From: Flavobacteriales bacterium UBA4466
GTDB taxonomy: Bacteria; Bacteroidota; Bacteroidia; Flavobacteriales_D; Crocinitomicaceae
Direction of reading: 5' to 3'
Length of the DNA: 64,000 nt
Assembly: GCA_905182335.1 (NCBI GenBank)
Contig: CAJJBE010000003.1
Coordinates: 62,001-126,000 of the forward strand
Position 1 is the first letter of the stretch. The number at the start of each line of letters is the position of its first letter. The notes beneath the pieces were generated by a model. That model saw nothing but the letters and a program-made list of their open reading frames with translations, ran no database searches and was not told the origin of the DNA. Shown piece after piece: positions 33,939 through 43,118 of this stretch. A program made the position numbers and the translations under genes.

Positions 33939-34084
33939 TTAAAACTTGTATTAAATCTTATTATCTCAAGTAACACTAACGACATTTTAGTTATAAAGTT
34001 ACAAATATTGCGATTTGAAGTATAATAATCAAAGATTTGTTACGTTTTTTTGTGTATTCAATAGAATGATTTGATATTTGCCTT

Positions 34085-37000
34085 ATGAACCTAGAAATAA
34101 TAAAGTTTAATAAAAATTTAGCTTACCCCCTAATACTCGTTTTAGGATTAGTTAGCTACACCCATTCCCAGAGCGAAGAAACTGTGTTGATCAAATGGGG
34201 TAAAAGCACTGTTTTAACACAGGGAGATAAATCAATTATTGCTCCAGTTATTCTTGGACAGGAATTTCTTGGACAGAGTCCAAATTATTTTTGGTCAAAA
34301 AAGGTAGCAAATAATATTTATTTTACTGTAAATGCAGAATTGCTATCAACAATTCCTGCAACTGAAGTAGATGAGTCTTATTTAAAATCGAATTATATCG
34401 AAGTAAATGAATTTGATGCCGATGTTGCTCTTTCAAATGCAAGAAATGAAAAGTATGTAATTATGAACCTTATGCCATTTGTTCGTGAAAATGGTGTATT
34501 AAAACGTATTTCTTCTATAAAATTGATATACTCTAAAATTACACCTGTTCAAAATTATATTGAAAAAGACTTTGTTGCCAATTCTGTTTTAAGATCAGGT
34601 ACTGGTAGTTGGTATAAAATTTCTGTATCTCTAGACGGTATTCATAAAATTGAGAAACCTTTTTTAGAAGCATGCGGAATTGATGTAGCAAGTCTTTCTC
34701 CAAATGACATAAATATTTTTGGAAATGGTGAAGGAAGACTTCCTGAGAGTAATTCCTATCCTCGAACAGATGATTTAGCAAAAAATGCAATTAAAATTGT
34801 CGGTGGAGAAGATGGCGTATTTAACGATGAAGATTATATTTTATTTCATGCTTTGGGGCCTCATCGTTGGAGTAAAAATGGCTCTGGGTTTAATCAAGAT
34901 CGAAACCCATACTCAGATGTCTCTTGCTATTTCATTAATGTTAATCCCGGAGATACTCCTTTGAGAATTGAAGAGGTTCCAAACTCTTCTAATCCAATTA
35001 CTCATGCGGTTAGCGAATACAATTATTTCACGGTATATGAAAAAGACAATACTTCTTTAGTCAATGGTGGTCAGCGTTGGTATGGTGAGTTATTTGACAC
35101 AGAGCTCTATCAAAGTTTTAATTTTTCTATTCCAAATATCAGCTTATCTAGCCCTGCTGAATTTGAAGTTTCCATAGCATCAAGTTCTAATTCGAGTTTT
35201 GGTACTGCTCAAACGTATACTATTGGGGGGACAACATTATTAAGTTCAACACTTCCTACTGGAAGTGATTTTGGGCGAAGTGTTAATTCTATGACATACA
35301 GTACTCCATCATCTTTGATGACATTGAATATCTCGATAACTCGAAATACACCAGATGCATTAACTTATTTAGATCGCATTTTATTAAATGCTCGAAGAGG
35401 GTTGGTTTTTACAGGTGATCAGATTGAGTTCAGAGATTTAAATTCAGTTGGAGTTGGTAATGTTGCAGAATATTCTTTATCCGGTTTGCCAATTAGTTCT
35501 GGGTTTGTTTGGGAAGTTACTGATCACCATGTTCCTTTTCTTGTTTCAGGAAGTGTTTCAGGAAGTAATTATGTTTTTCAATCTGACGCGGATACATTAA
35601 GAAGTTTTGTTGCTTCAGATGGAGTTGACTTTTTAGTACCAACAAGAGTCGGGTCCGTGACCCCACAAAATCTACACGCTTTAGGGCCAGTAGATTATTT
35701 AATTATAACAAATAAAAATTTCATTACTCAAGCAAACCGCCTAGCAGCACTTCATATTAATAATGGCTTGACTGTACATGTTGTAACTTCGGAACAGGTG
35801 TACAATGAGTTTAGCTCGGGCATGCTGGATGCTACTGCTATTAGAAGCTTTGCTAAGATGTTTTATGACAGATCAGTTTTGAATCCCGAAGATAGGCCAA
35901 AGTCTTTGTTGATTTTTGGTGACGGAACCTATGACCCGAAAAATAGAGTTCCTAATAACAATAACTTCATGCTGACATACCAAGTGGAAAATTCTGAAAA
36001 TCATATTAGTGCTTTGGTGACAGATGATTATTTTGGAATGCTGGATGATACAGATTCTTTTTTAGCATCGGACTTATTAGATATAGGGATTGGTAGATTG
36101 TTGATCTCAGATAATACAATGGCGAAACAACAGGTCGATAAAGTTGAACATTATATGAAGAACGGATCAAACCTCTATTCTACAGCAAATACAAACTGCA
36201 GTTCTGATAATGGTTCTAGTACTTTTGGTGATTGGAGAACACGTTATGTGCAGATTGCAGATGATGAAGAGTTCCAGTTTATCGGAGAGGATTGTGAAGC
36301 TCAATACGACTCTGTAACGAGTAATTATCCAGAAATGAATTGTGATAAAATTTATTTGGATGCGTTTCAACAAATATCAACTGCAGGAGGGGAGAGATAT
36401 CCAGAAGTAAATAATGCTATTAATAATCGAATGGACCATGGAGCTCTGGTAGTGAACTATGTTGGGCATGGAGGGGAAGTCGGTGTAGCCGAAGAACGTG
36501 TTATAACTGTTCCTCAAATTCAAGGTTGGAGAAATATTGACAGAATGCCTTTGTTTGTTTCTGCTACATGTGAATTTACAAAGTACGATGATCCCGATCG
36601 AGTTTCAGCTGGTGAGTGGGCCTCTATGAATCCTTATGGCGCAGCAATTGCTTTAATGACAACTACAAGGTCTGTCTATTATGATGTTAATGAGGCAGCA
36701 GGCAGGGCTTTTTATGCTAATGTATTTGAGCGTGATGTGAATTTCAAACCAAGGACATTTGGAGAAATAATTATGCGTACTAAGAATGAGTCGGGGTCTT
36801 CAAATAATAAACGAAGCTTTACCTTAATTGGAGACCCCGCTTTACAGATAGCTTTACCAGAAATGAACATAGTTACAGATAGTATAAATGGTTTTGCTCC
36901 TAGTCTTGTGACAGATACCCTGAAAGCATTAAGTAAAGTAACGATTAAGGGGCATTTAGAAGATTTTAATGGTACAGATTTAGAAGATTTTAATGGAGTG

Positions 37001-37942
37001 GTTTATCCATCTGTGTTTGATAAACCAAAGATTCAAACAACGTTACAAAATGATCCTGGTGCCCCATTAGTTGATTTTGAAATTCAATCGAATAAACTAT
37101 ACCGTGGAAAGGCGAGTGTAATAGCCGGTAAGTTTGAATTTACATTTATTGTTCCTAAAGATATCAATTACTCGATAGATTATGGTAAAGTAAGCTACTA
37201 CGCAGATAATGGATTAATAGATGCAATTGGATTTGATAAAAGTGTTTATGTGGGTGGTATTGATGAAAATGGAATTAATGATAGTCAAGGGCCTCAAATT
37301 GACATTTTCTTAAACGATGAAAGTTTTATAGATGGCGGGATTACAGATGAGAGCCCTATTTTAATAGCAAATATTTTTGATGAGAATGGAATTAATGCTG
37401 TTGGTAACGGAGTAGGTCACGATTTAATCGCTATTCTAGATAACGAAACAGGAAATCCTATCGTTTTAAACGATTATTACTCAGCAGAACTAGATGATTA
37501 TCAGTCAGGTGAAATTAGATATAATTTTAACGAACTTGAAAAAGGGGAGCATACGCTAAGCTTGAAAGTTTGGGATGTAAATAATAACTCTTCAGAGCTT
37601 CTCATTCGCTTTGTTGTTCAAGACAAACAAGAAATGAGTTTAGCACATGTTTTGAATTATCCAAATCCATTTACAACCTCTACAGAGTTTTATTTTGAAC
37701 ACAATCAAGTGTGTAGTCAGCTGGAAGCACAAATCCAAATTTTCACGGTATCAGGGAGGCTAGTTAAAACAATAAATCAATATGTTCATACAGAAGGTTT
37801 TCGTTCACAGGGAATTTACTGGAATGGAAGGGATGACTTCGGTGATCAACTCGCGAAAGGAGTTTATATCTATCGTTTAAAAGCTGAGACTCCTGATGGT
37901 GAGAAAGATGAAAGATTAGAAAAATTAGTTATTTTGAAATGA
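34085..37942 (+). CDS. porU: Type IX secretion system sortase PorU
   Basis: 1285 residues. After a short N-terminal hydrophobic segment and a Ser-rich start comes a large beta domain, then a C25 gingipain-like peptidase domain. The catalytic dyad is His795 in VNYVGHGGEVG and Cys829 in SATCEFTKYDDPDRVSAGE, matching PorU. The C-terminus has an FlgD-like fold, LNYPNPFTTSTEFYFEH to GVYIYRLKAETPDG. PorU cleaves the sorting tails of type IX cargo and links them to A-LPS at the cell surface. Spacing of 60 bases to porV supports co-transcription. It is divergent from the PorP/SprF gene, with no clear promoter in the 146-base gap (near-matches only). Confidence 0.95.
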   Translation: MNLEIIKFNKNLAYPLILVLGLVSYTHSQSEETVLIKWGKSTVLTQGDKSIIAPVILGQEFLGQSPNYFWSKKVANNIYFTVNAELLSTIPATEVDESYLKSNYIEVNEFDADVALSNARNEKYVIMNLMPFVRENGVLKRISSIKLIYSKITPVQNYIEKDFVANSVLRSGTGSWYKISVSLDGIHKIEKPFLEACGIDVASLSPNDINIFGNGEGRLPESNSYPRTDDLAKNAIKIVGGEDGVFNDEDYILFHALGPHRWSKNGSGFNQDRNPYSDVSCYFINVNPGDTPLRIEEVPNSSNPITHAVSEYNYFTVYEKDNTSLVNGGQRWYGELFDTELYQSFNFSIPNISLSSPAEFEVSIASSSNSSFGTAQTYTIGGTTLLSSTLPTGSDFGRSVNSMTYSTPSSLMTLNISITRNTPDALTYLDRILLNARRGLVFTGDQIEFRDLNSVGVGNVAEYSLSGLPISSGFVWEVTDHHVPFLVSGSVSGSNYVFQSDADTLRSFVASDGVDFLVPTRVGSVTPQNLHALGPVDYLIITNKNFITQANRLAALHINNGLTVHVVTSEQVYNEFSSGMLDATAIRSFAKMFYDRSVLNPEDRPKSLLIFGDGTYDPKNRVPNNNNFMLTYQVENSENHISALVTDDYFGMLDDTDSFLASDLLDIGIGRLLISDNTMAKQQVDKVEHYMKNGSNLYSTANTNCSSDNGSSTFGDWRTRYVQIADDEEFQFIGEDCEAQYDSVTSNYPEMNCDKIYLDAFQQISTAGGERYPEVNNAINNRMDHGALVVNYVGHGGEVGVAEERVITVPQIQGWRNIDRMPLFVSATCEFTKYDDPDRVSAGEWASMNPYGAAIALMTTTRSVYYDVNEAAGRAFYANVFERDVNFKPRTFGEIIMRTKNESGSSNNKRSFTLIGDPALQIALPEMNIVTDSINGFAPSLVTDTLKALSKVTIKGHLEDFNGTDLEDFNGVVYPSVFDKPKIQTTLQNDPGAPLVDFEIQSNKLYRGKASVIAGKFEFTFIVPKDINYSIDYGKVSYYADNGLIDAIGFDKSVYVGGIDENGINDSQGPQIDIFLNDESFIDGGITDESPILIANIFDENGINAVGNGVGHDLIAILDNETGNPIVLNDYYSAELDDYQSGEIRYNFNELEKGEHTLSLKVWDVNNNSSELLIRFVVQDKQEMSLAHVLNYPNPFTTSTEFYFEHNQVCSQLEAQIQIFTVSGRLVKTINQYVHTEGFRSQGIYWNGRDDFGDQLAKGVYIYRLKAETPDGEKDERLEKLVILK

Positions 37943-38002
37943 TAACACAATAAGCACTCCGTATTTACGTATATTTACAAGTTAAAACTTAGAAAAAATA
38001 GT

Positions 38003-39253
38003 ATGATTAAATATATTGCATTAGCAACTTTTACACTTGCTTCGTTGGTTTCCTTCGCTCAACCAAATGGAGGTAGCGGGGTTACAAGCGAAGATTTACA
38101 ATTAAATACAATAACTACGGCATTACCATTTTTATCAATAACTCCGGACTCTAGGGCTGGAGCGATGGGGGATGCTGGTACAGCTTTAAGTGCATCATCA
38201 TCATCTATATATTGGAATACTTCGATGCTAAATTTCGCAGAACAAAAATCTGAAATAAGCGTTTCGTATACACCTTGGTTGAGGCAATTAACAAATGATA
38301 TTCATCTTTCTTATGTATCAGGTTATTATAATATTAATGATAGACATGCCGTTGGTGGTGCATTAAGGTATTTTAGTCTAGGTGAGATTACCTTTACATC
38401 CGAAACTGGGGATATAATTCGTGATGATAAGCCAGCTGAATTTGAATTCGTTGGAGGTTATGCATTTAAAACGTCAGAGAGAACGAGTGTTGGTTTAAAT
38501 GGTAAGTTTGCTTATTCTAATTTAACAGGAGGCTTACCTGTCGCTGGTGTAACAACTAAAGCTGGGATAGCGGGAGCTGCTGATATTTCTTTTACTTTTT
38601 TTGATGATGATTCACGAATGGGTGGTCTAGAAGGTGAGTATACATTCGCTGCAACAATTAATAATATTGGTAATAAGATTAGGTATACGGATGTTGGTGC
38701 CGCAAGCTCTGGAGACTTTCTTCCAATGAATATTAAAATTGGAAATGCATACAAAGCAAAGATAGATAAATACAATACTTTAACAGTTTCATTTGATATT
38801 CAGAAATTATTAGTCCCTTCTCCTGCGCTCTATGGTGACGTTGGTGGTGAGACTGTTCTTTTATCTGGTAAGCCTAATAATGTTGGTGTTATTTCAGGTA
38901 TGCTACAATCATTTTATGATGCGCCGGGAAGGCTAGCTACGTATGAGGACGGGAGTTACATTCAAAATGAGGATGGCTCATACGAGGTTGTTAGTGGTAC
39001 TAAGTTAAGAGAGGAATTGTCTGAAATTAATTTAGCATTAGGTGTAGAGTATTGGTACAATAATATTCTTGCAATGCGTGCGGGGTTCTTCTTTGAAGAT
39101 AAAAACAAAGGGGCTAGGCAGTACTTTAATTTAGGAGTCGGTTTCAAATACAATAAATTCGGAGTTGATATTTCTTATTTAGCAGCATTAAAAAGAGCTA
39201 ACCCTTTAGCAAATACAGTGCGTTTTACTTTGAGAATGGCCTTGGGAGAATAA
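38003..39253 (+). CDS. porV: Type IX secretion outer-membrane protein PorV (LptO)
   Basis: 416 residues. A signal peptide (ALATFTLASLVSFAQ) precedes the PorV signature FLSITPDSRAGAMGDAGTAL near residue 45 and YWNTSMLNFA. The rest alternates polar and hydrophobic residues as in a FadL-type barrel and ends GVDISYLAALKRANPLANTVRFTLRMAL. It shuttles folded cargo from the translocon to PorU. It directly follows porU, as in most type IX-positive genomes. Confidence 0.95.
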   Translation: MIKYIALATFTLASLVSFAQPNGGSGVTSEDLQLNTITTALPFLSITPDSRAGAMGDAGTALSASSSSIYWNTSMLNFAEQKSEISVSYTPWLRQLTNDIHLSYVSGYYNINDRHAVGGALRYFSLGEITFTSETGDIIRDDKPAEFEFVGGYAFKTSERTSVGLNGKFAYSNLTGGLPVAGVTTKAGIAGAADISFTFFDDDSRMGGLEGEYTFAATINNIGNKIRYTDVGAASSGDFLPMNIKIGNAYKAKIDKYNTLTVSFDIQKLLVPSPALYGDVGGETVLLSGKPNNVGVISGMLQSFYDAPGRLATYEDGSYIQNEDGSYEVVSGTKLREELSEINLALGVEYWYNNILAMRAGFFFEDKNKGARQYFNLGVGFKYNKFGVDISYLAALKRANPLANTVRFTLRMALGE

Positions 39254-39284
39254 GCCATCTCTATACTATTTAAATATCAAATGT

Positions 39285-39761
39285 ATGAACATTAGGATAG
39301 GGTACGGAATTGATGTTCATCGTTTAGCACCTTCAATTCCATTATTTATTGGGGGAGTTCAAATTGAATCTGAATTAGGCGCTGTTGGCCATTCTGATGC
39401 CGATGTCTTATTACATGCAATTTGTGATGCCCTATTGGGCGCAGCTAATTTGCGTGATATAGGATATCATTTTTCGGATACGGACTCTAAATTCAAAGGA
39501 ATTGACAGTAAAATTTTATTGGAAGAAGTTGTTAAGCTTGTGAAGACGAAAGGATACCATGTGGTGAATGTAGACTGTACAATCATTCTAGAGAAACCAA
39601 AGTTAAATCCACAAATACCTCTTATGCAAGCAGCTATTTCTAAAATACTTGAGGTTGATGTTGACGCTGTTTCGTTAAAGGCTACTACACACGAAAAAGT
39701 TGATTCTTTCGGTAAGTCAGAAGCGATAAAAGCATATGCTGCGTGTTTATTGAATAAGTAG
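39285..39761 (+). CDS. ispF: 2-C-methyl-D-erythritol 2,4-cyclodiphosphate synthase
   Basis: 158 residues, the usual length. RIGYGIDVHRL (Zn ligands Asp10, His12), GHSDADVLLHAICDALLGA, DIGYHFSDTDSKFKGIDS, and KATTHEKVDSFGKSEAI near the C-terminus are all in family positions. It forms the cyclic diphosphate in the MEP isoprenoid pathway. It follows porV by 31 bases on the same strand and could be read through from it. Confidence 0.96.
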   Translation: MNIRIGYGIDVHRLAPSIPLFIGGVQIESELGAVGHSDADVLLHAICDALLGAANLRDIGYHFSDTDSKFKGIDSKILLEEVVKLVKTKGYHVVNVDCTIILEKPKLNPQIPLMQAAISKILEVDVDAVSLKATTHEKVDSFGKSEAIKAYAACLLNK

Positions 39762-39778
39762 ATTCCTTTTTTATCCTG

Positions 39779-39807
39779 TTGTTCTTCGGTAGATATATTT
39801 ATATTTG
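39779..39807 (+). promoter_or_regulatory. Promoter of bioB (TTG-N18-TATATTTG)
   Basis: TTG at 39779-39781 and TATATTTG at 39800-39807, 18 bases apart, match the Bacteroidota consensus. The -7 element ends 17 bases before the bioB ATG. I saw no BirA-type operator. Confidence 0.7.
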
Positions 39808-39824
39808 TGGATCAAAATTGAAGA

Positions 39825-40928
39825 ATGAAAGTAACTCAAGATTATACCACAAAAGAAGCCTTACTCGAACTCTATAATAAGCCATTATTAGAATTAGTTT
39901 TTGAAGCGGCAACTGTTCACCGTTTACATCATAATCCAGAAGAGGTTCAGATGTCCTCATTGTTGAGTATTAAAACGGGGGGGTGTGCTGAAGATTGTGG
40001 TTATTGTCCACAGGCAGCAAGATATCATACAGATGTTGAAACTCAAAAGTTAATGACCGTTGATTCTGTTGTCGAGCAAGCTAAAAATGCAAAAGAAAAT
40101 GGATCTTCAAGACTTTGCATGGGAGCTGCTTGGAGGGAAGTACGAGATAATAAAGATTTTGATAATGTCATCGAAATGGTTCAGGCGGTTAATGACTTGG
40201 ACATGGAGGTTTGTTGTACCCTAGGCATGATGAATCAAGACCAAGCGAAACGTTTGAAAAACGCAGGATTATTTGCATACAATCACAATTTAGATACATC
40301 AAAAGATTATTACGATGATGTAATCTCTACAAGAGAATATGAAGACAGGTTGAATACAATTGACAATGCCCGTAAAGCAGGTCTTTCAGTCTGCTCTGGT
40401 GGTATTATCGGAATGGGCGAGGCGATTGAAGATCGCATCGGCCTTTTAATGAGTTATATGGAAATGGAGACTCCCCCTGAATCTATCCCAATCAATGCTT
40501 TAGTTGCCGTTGAGGGGACTCCAATGGAGGATCAAAAGCCAATTGAGCAATGGGAAATGATTCGTATGGTTGCTACTACGCGTATCGCATTTCCCAAATC
40601 AGTGGTTCGCTTATCTGCTGGTAGAACAAAAATGACAATGGAAGGGCAAGCACTTTGTTTTATGTCTGGAGCAGGTTCAATCTTTGCCGGAGATAAGTTA
40701 TTGACAACACCAAATCCTGATTACAACGAAGATATGGAGATGTTTAAAATATTAGGATTGACCCCGAAAGCTGCATTTTCTGACGGTGATAAGCCAGAAA
40801 CGAAGCCAGATTTGATTATAGAAGCACGTAAAGCTAAAGAAGCTGTAAGAGTTGAAGAGTTAAAGGCTGCCCGCACTAAGATTGATGGATTTGAACCAAG
40901 AAAAGTGACTACTGTTGATAGTCTGTGA
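39825..40928 (+). CDS. bioB: Biotin synthase
   Basis: 367 residues. The radical SAM motif is Cys54, Cys58 and Cys61 in KTGGCAEDCGYCPQ. YNHNLDTSKDYY, GGIIGMGEAIEDR and VRLSAGRTKM (the Arg that binds the second cluster) are present. It inserts sulfur into dethiobiotin. The stop overlaps the start of bioF (TGATG), so the two are translationally coupled. bioA and bioD are not in the window. Confidence 0.97.
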   Translation: MKVTQDYTTKEALLELYNKPLLELVFEAATVHRLHHNPEEVQMSSLLSIKTGGCAEDCGYCPQAARYHTDVETQKLMTVDSVVEQAKNAKENGSSRLCMGAAWREVRDNKDFDNVIEMVQAVNDLDMEVCCTLGMMNQDQAKRLKNAGLFAYNHNLDTSKDYYDDVISTREYEDRLNTIDNARKAGLSVCSGGIIGMGEAIEDRIGLLMSYMEMETPPESIPINALVAVEGTPMEDQKPIEQWEMIRMVATTRIAFPKSVVRLSAGRTKMTMEGQALCFMSGAGSIFAGDKLLTTPNPDYNEDMEMFKILGLTPKAAFSDGDKPETKPDLIIEARKAKEAVRVEELKAARTKIDGFEPRKVTTVDSL

Positions 40929-42010
40929 TGGATCAGAAACTTATAAATAAATTAAATAGTAGAATTGAGGAGGGAACACTGCGTTCTCTTTCTCTTTTTA
41001 CCGGAGATATCGATTTATATTCCAATGATTATTTAGGGCTATCTAAGGATGCACCCCTAGCTTCTTCAGAAGAAAGAGGTGCTACTGGATCAAGACTAAT
41101 CTCTGGGAATTCTGAAGATGCAATCAATTCGGAAAAAAAACTTGCTTCTTTTTTTAATACTGAAGCTGCATTGATGTTTAATTCTGGTTATGATGCAAAT
41201 ATTGGATTATTTTCAAGTGTTCCTCAGCGTGGGGATACAATTATTTACGATGAATTGATTCATGCAAGTGTGCGTGATGGTATTCGCATGTGTTTTGCGA
41301 AATCATTTCCATTCAAGCATAATGATGTTGCTGATCTAAAAGCGCGAATAGGAAAAGCTGAAGGTGCAGTTTATGTTGCGATAGAAGGACTTTATTCAAT
41401 GGATGGCGATATTGCACCATTAAAAATGATTGTGGACTTATGCGAGAAGTATGGGGCTTATTTAATTGTTGATGAGGCGCACTCGGCAGGTGTCTACGGA
41501 GAGAATGGTGAAGGTCTTGTATCCGCTTTGGGTTTTGAAGAAAAAGTATTCGCACGATTAGTTACTTTCGGAAAGGCATATGGCTCACATGGAGCCCTTG
41601 TTTTGGGAGGCAAGCAGTTAATCAATTACCTTATAAATTTTTCAAGGCCGTTTATTTATACAACAGCATTGCCTCCGAATGTTTATAGACTAAATGGAAA
41701 TCGAGTTACTTATTTATCTATAAAAGAAAGACAAGATGATTTACAATCAATTCTATTTAAATTTAGATCATCCTTTATACATAAAGGATTATTGTCTGAA
41801 GTAAACTCACCGATTCAAGTCTTACAAATTGGTAATATAAAAGAGGTTCAATTGATTGCAGAGAAGCTTCAAAGTAATTCGATTGCAGCTAAGCCAATCT
41901 ATTCTCCTACAGTGGCAGAGGGAAAAGAACGAATAAGATTTTGTTTTCATTCGTTTAATACAGAAGCGGAAGTCGATTTATTAATAAGTACACTAAATAT
42001 AATTTGCTGA
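40928..42010 (+). CDS. bioF: 8-amino-7-oxononanoate synthase (alpha-oxoamine synthase)
   Basis: 360 residues from the ATG in the TGATG overlap with bioB. The fold-type I PLP enzyme pattern is clear: SNDYLGLSKD, TGSRLISGNSED, FNSGYDANIGLFSS, IYDELIHASVRDG, EGLYSMDGDIAPL, DEAHSAGVYGENGEG and the PLP Lys in VTFGKAYGSHGA. It condenses pimeloyl-ACP/CoA with alanine in biotin synthesis. The operon position after bioB makes BioF the specific call rather than the related KBL or serine palmitoyltransferase. Confidence 0.92.
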   Translation: MDQKLINKLNSRIEEGTLRSLSLFTGDIDLYSNDYLGLSKDAPLASSEERGATGSRLISGNSEDAINSEKKLASFFNTEAALMFNSGYDANIGLFSSVPQRGDTIIYDELIHASVRDGIRMCFAKSFPFKHNDVADLKARIGKAEGAVYVAIEGLYSMDGDIAPLKMIVDLCEKYGAYLIVDEAHSAGVYGENGEGLVSALGFEEKVFARLVTFGKAYGSHGALVLGGKQLINYLINFSRPFIYTTALPPNVYRLNGNRVTYLSIKERQDDLQSILFKFRSSFIHKGLLSEVNSPIQVLQIGNIKEVQLIAEKLQSNSIAAKPIYSPTVAEGKERIRFCFHSFNTEAEVDLLISTLNIIC

Positions 42011-42038
42011 TTTTTAGCTGTAAATTAGAATCACATTA

Positions 42039-42506
42039 ATGGAGAGTATTTCGAATAGAACTTTAATTAGTCGACTATATAGTTCAGCTAATCAACAGTT
42101 GGAGGAGGCTGTGTTTGACACTGAAAATTGGTCGCAATGGTATCAGGCTGTTCAAGGGCTTACAAATGCTGAAAAGATGGTTTATGTAATAGTTAAACTG
42201 AATCAAACGGTAACAAATGGAGGATTTATGGAGTTTTATGAGGCCTCATTTGGGGTGTTTTCACCCGAAATAATTCATGTATTAGACGAAATTAAGGCAA
42301 CAGTAACTTCTGAAATTGTTTCTAATTCTTTGTTAGTTGTAAACCCAGAAGGGCTTTTGGATGAAGCTTACAAAGATATTATTTTTAATGTTCAGTTATC
42401 CGAAGAACAGCGGGGGCAACTTTACTCTCAGGATCTTCGATACGACCAGCTGCAAGACCATGAGAACTTAGAGGATCTCCTGGGTGATTATTTACAAGGG
42501 TTTTAA
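42039..42506 (+). CDS. DUF4375-like protein
   Basis: 155 residues, acidic, cytoplasmic. The LNQTVTNGGFMEFYEASFG region at about residues 52-70 resembles the conserved VNNGGFDQFFFN motif of the DMP19/DUF4375 family, whose role in bacteria is not established. It follows bioF by 28 bases on the same strand. That may be a shared transcript with no functional link to biotin. A short low-complexity spacer separates it from the thioredoxin-fold gene. Confidence 0.6.
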   Translation: MESISNRTLISRLYSSANQQLEEAVFDTENWSQWYQAVQGLTNAEKMVYVIVKLNQTVTNGGFMEFYEASFGVFSPEIIHVLDEIKATVTSEIVSNSLLVVNPEGLLDEAYKDIIFNVQLSEEQRGQLYSQDLRYDQLQDHENLEDLLGDYLQGF

Positions 42507-42569
42507 AGGGTTAAAAAAAAATCATACATTGCGCTCACTGGCGCTAAAAAAAAATAAAAGAAACAAAAA

Positions 42570-43034
42570 ATGAAAAAAACATTATTCGTATTGTTCTTTG
42601 CACTATCTATTAATGGATTTGCACAACAAAAAGAATTATTATGGCACACTAGTGTTAATAAAGCAATTGGCCTTTCATTAGAAACAGGAAAACCCGTATT
42701 CTTCTTTTTTACGGGAAGCGATTGGTGTGGATGGTGTATAAAGTTGAAAAATGCAGTATTTAATAAATCAGAATTTAAAAGCTGGGCATCTAAAAGTGTA
42801 ATTCTTGTTGAATTAGACTTTCCAAAAAGAACGCCTATATCTGATGAGTTAAAAAAGCAAAATAGAGAATTAGCTGCTCTTTTTGGGGTCAGGGGCTATC
42901 CAACGGTATGGTTTATTACTCCTAAATCTGAAAATGGTAATGTGAGTTTAAATAAGTTAGGTTCTCTAGGTGCATCACCTCTAGATGTTAATGCTTGGGT
43001 TGCTGCTGCAAATAAAATAATTAAGATTAAATAA
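42570..43034 (+). CDS. Periplasmic thioredoxin-fold protein
   Basis: 154 residues. A cleavable signal peptide (TLFVLFFALSINGFAQ) precedes a thioredoxin fold with GKPVFFFFTGSDWCGWCIKLK, where CGWC is the redox motif, then the cis-Pro motif GVRGYPTVWFI. The family includes DUF255-like and periplasmic thiol-disulfide proteins; the Trp-rich WCGWC is typical of Bacteroidota members. Its partner is unknown. It lies 63 bases after the DUF4375-like gene. Confidence 0.85.
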   Translation: MKKTLFVLFFALSINGFAQQKELLWHTSVNKAIGLSLETGKPVFFFFTGSDWCGWCIKLKNAVFNKSEFKSWASKSVILVELDFPKRTPISDELKKQNRELAALFGVRGYPTVWFITPKSENGNVSLNKLGSLGASPLDVNAWVAAANKIIKIK

Positions 43035-43118
43035 AACTAAAAAAGTTAATAATTACACTTTTAGCAATATTATTTTTCGTGTTATTTTCTAAAAAGCGCT
43101 GTCAAAAACTGAGTTTTA

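Noticed and set aside
42507-42569. GCGCTCACTGGCGC hairpin as terminator or regulatory RNA
   Set aside because: Very short stem without T run; too weak to support a call.
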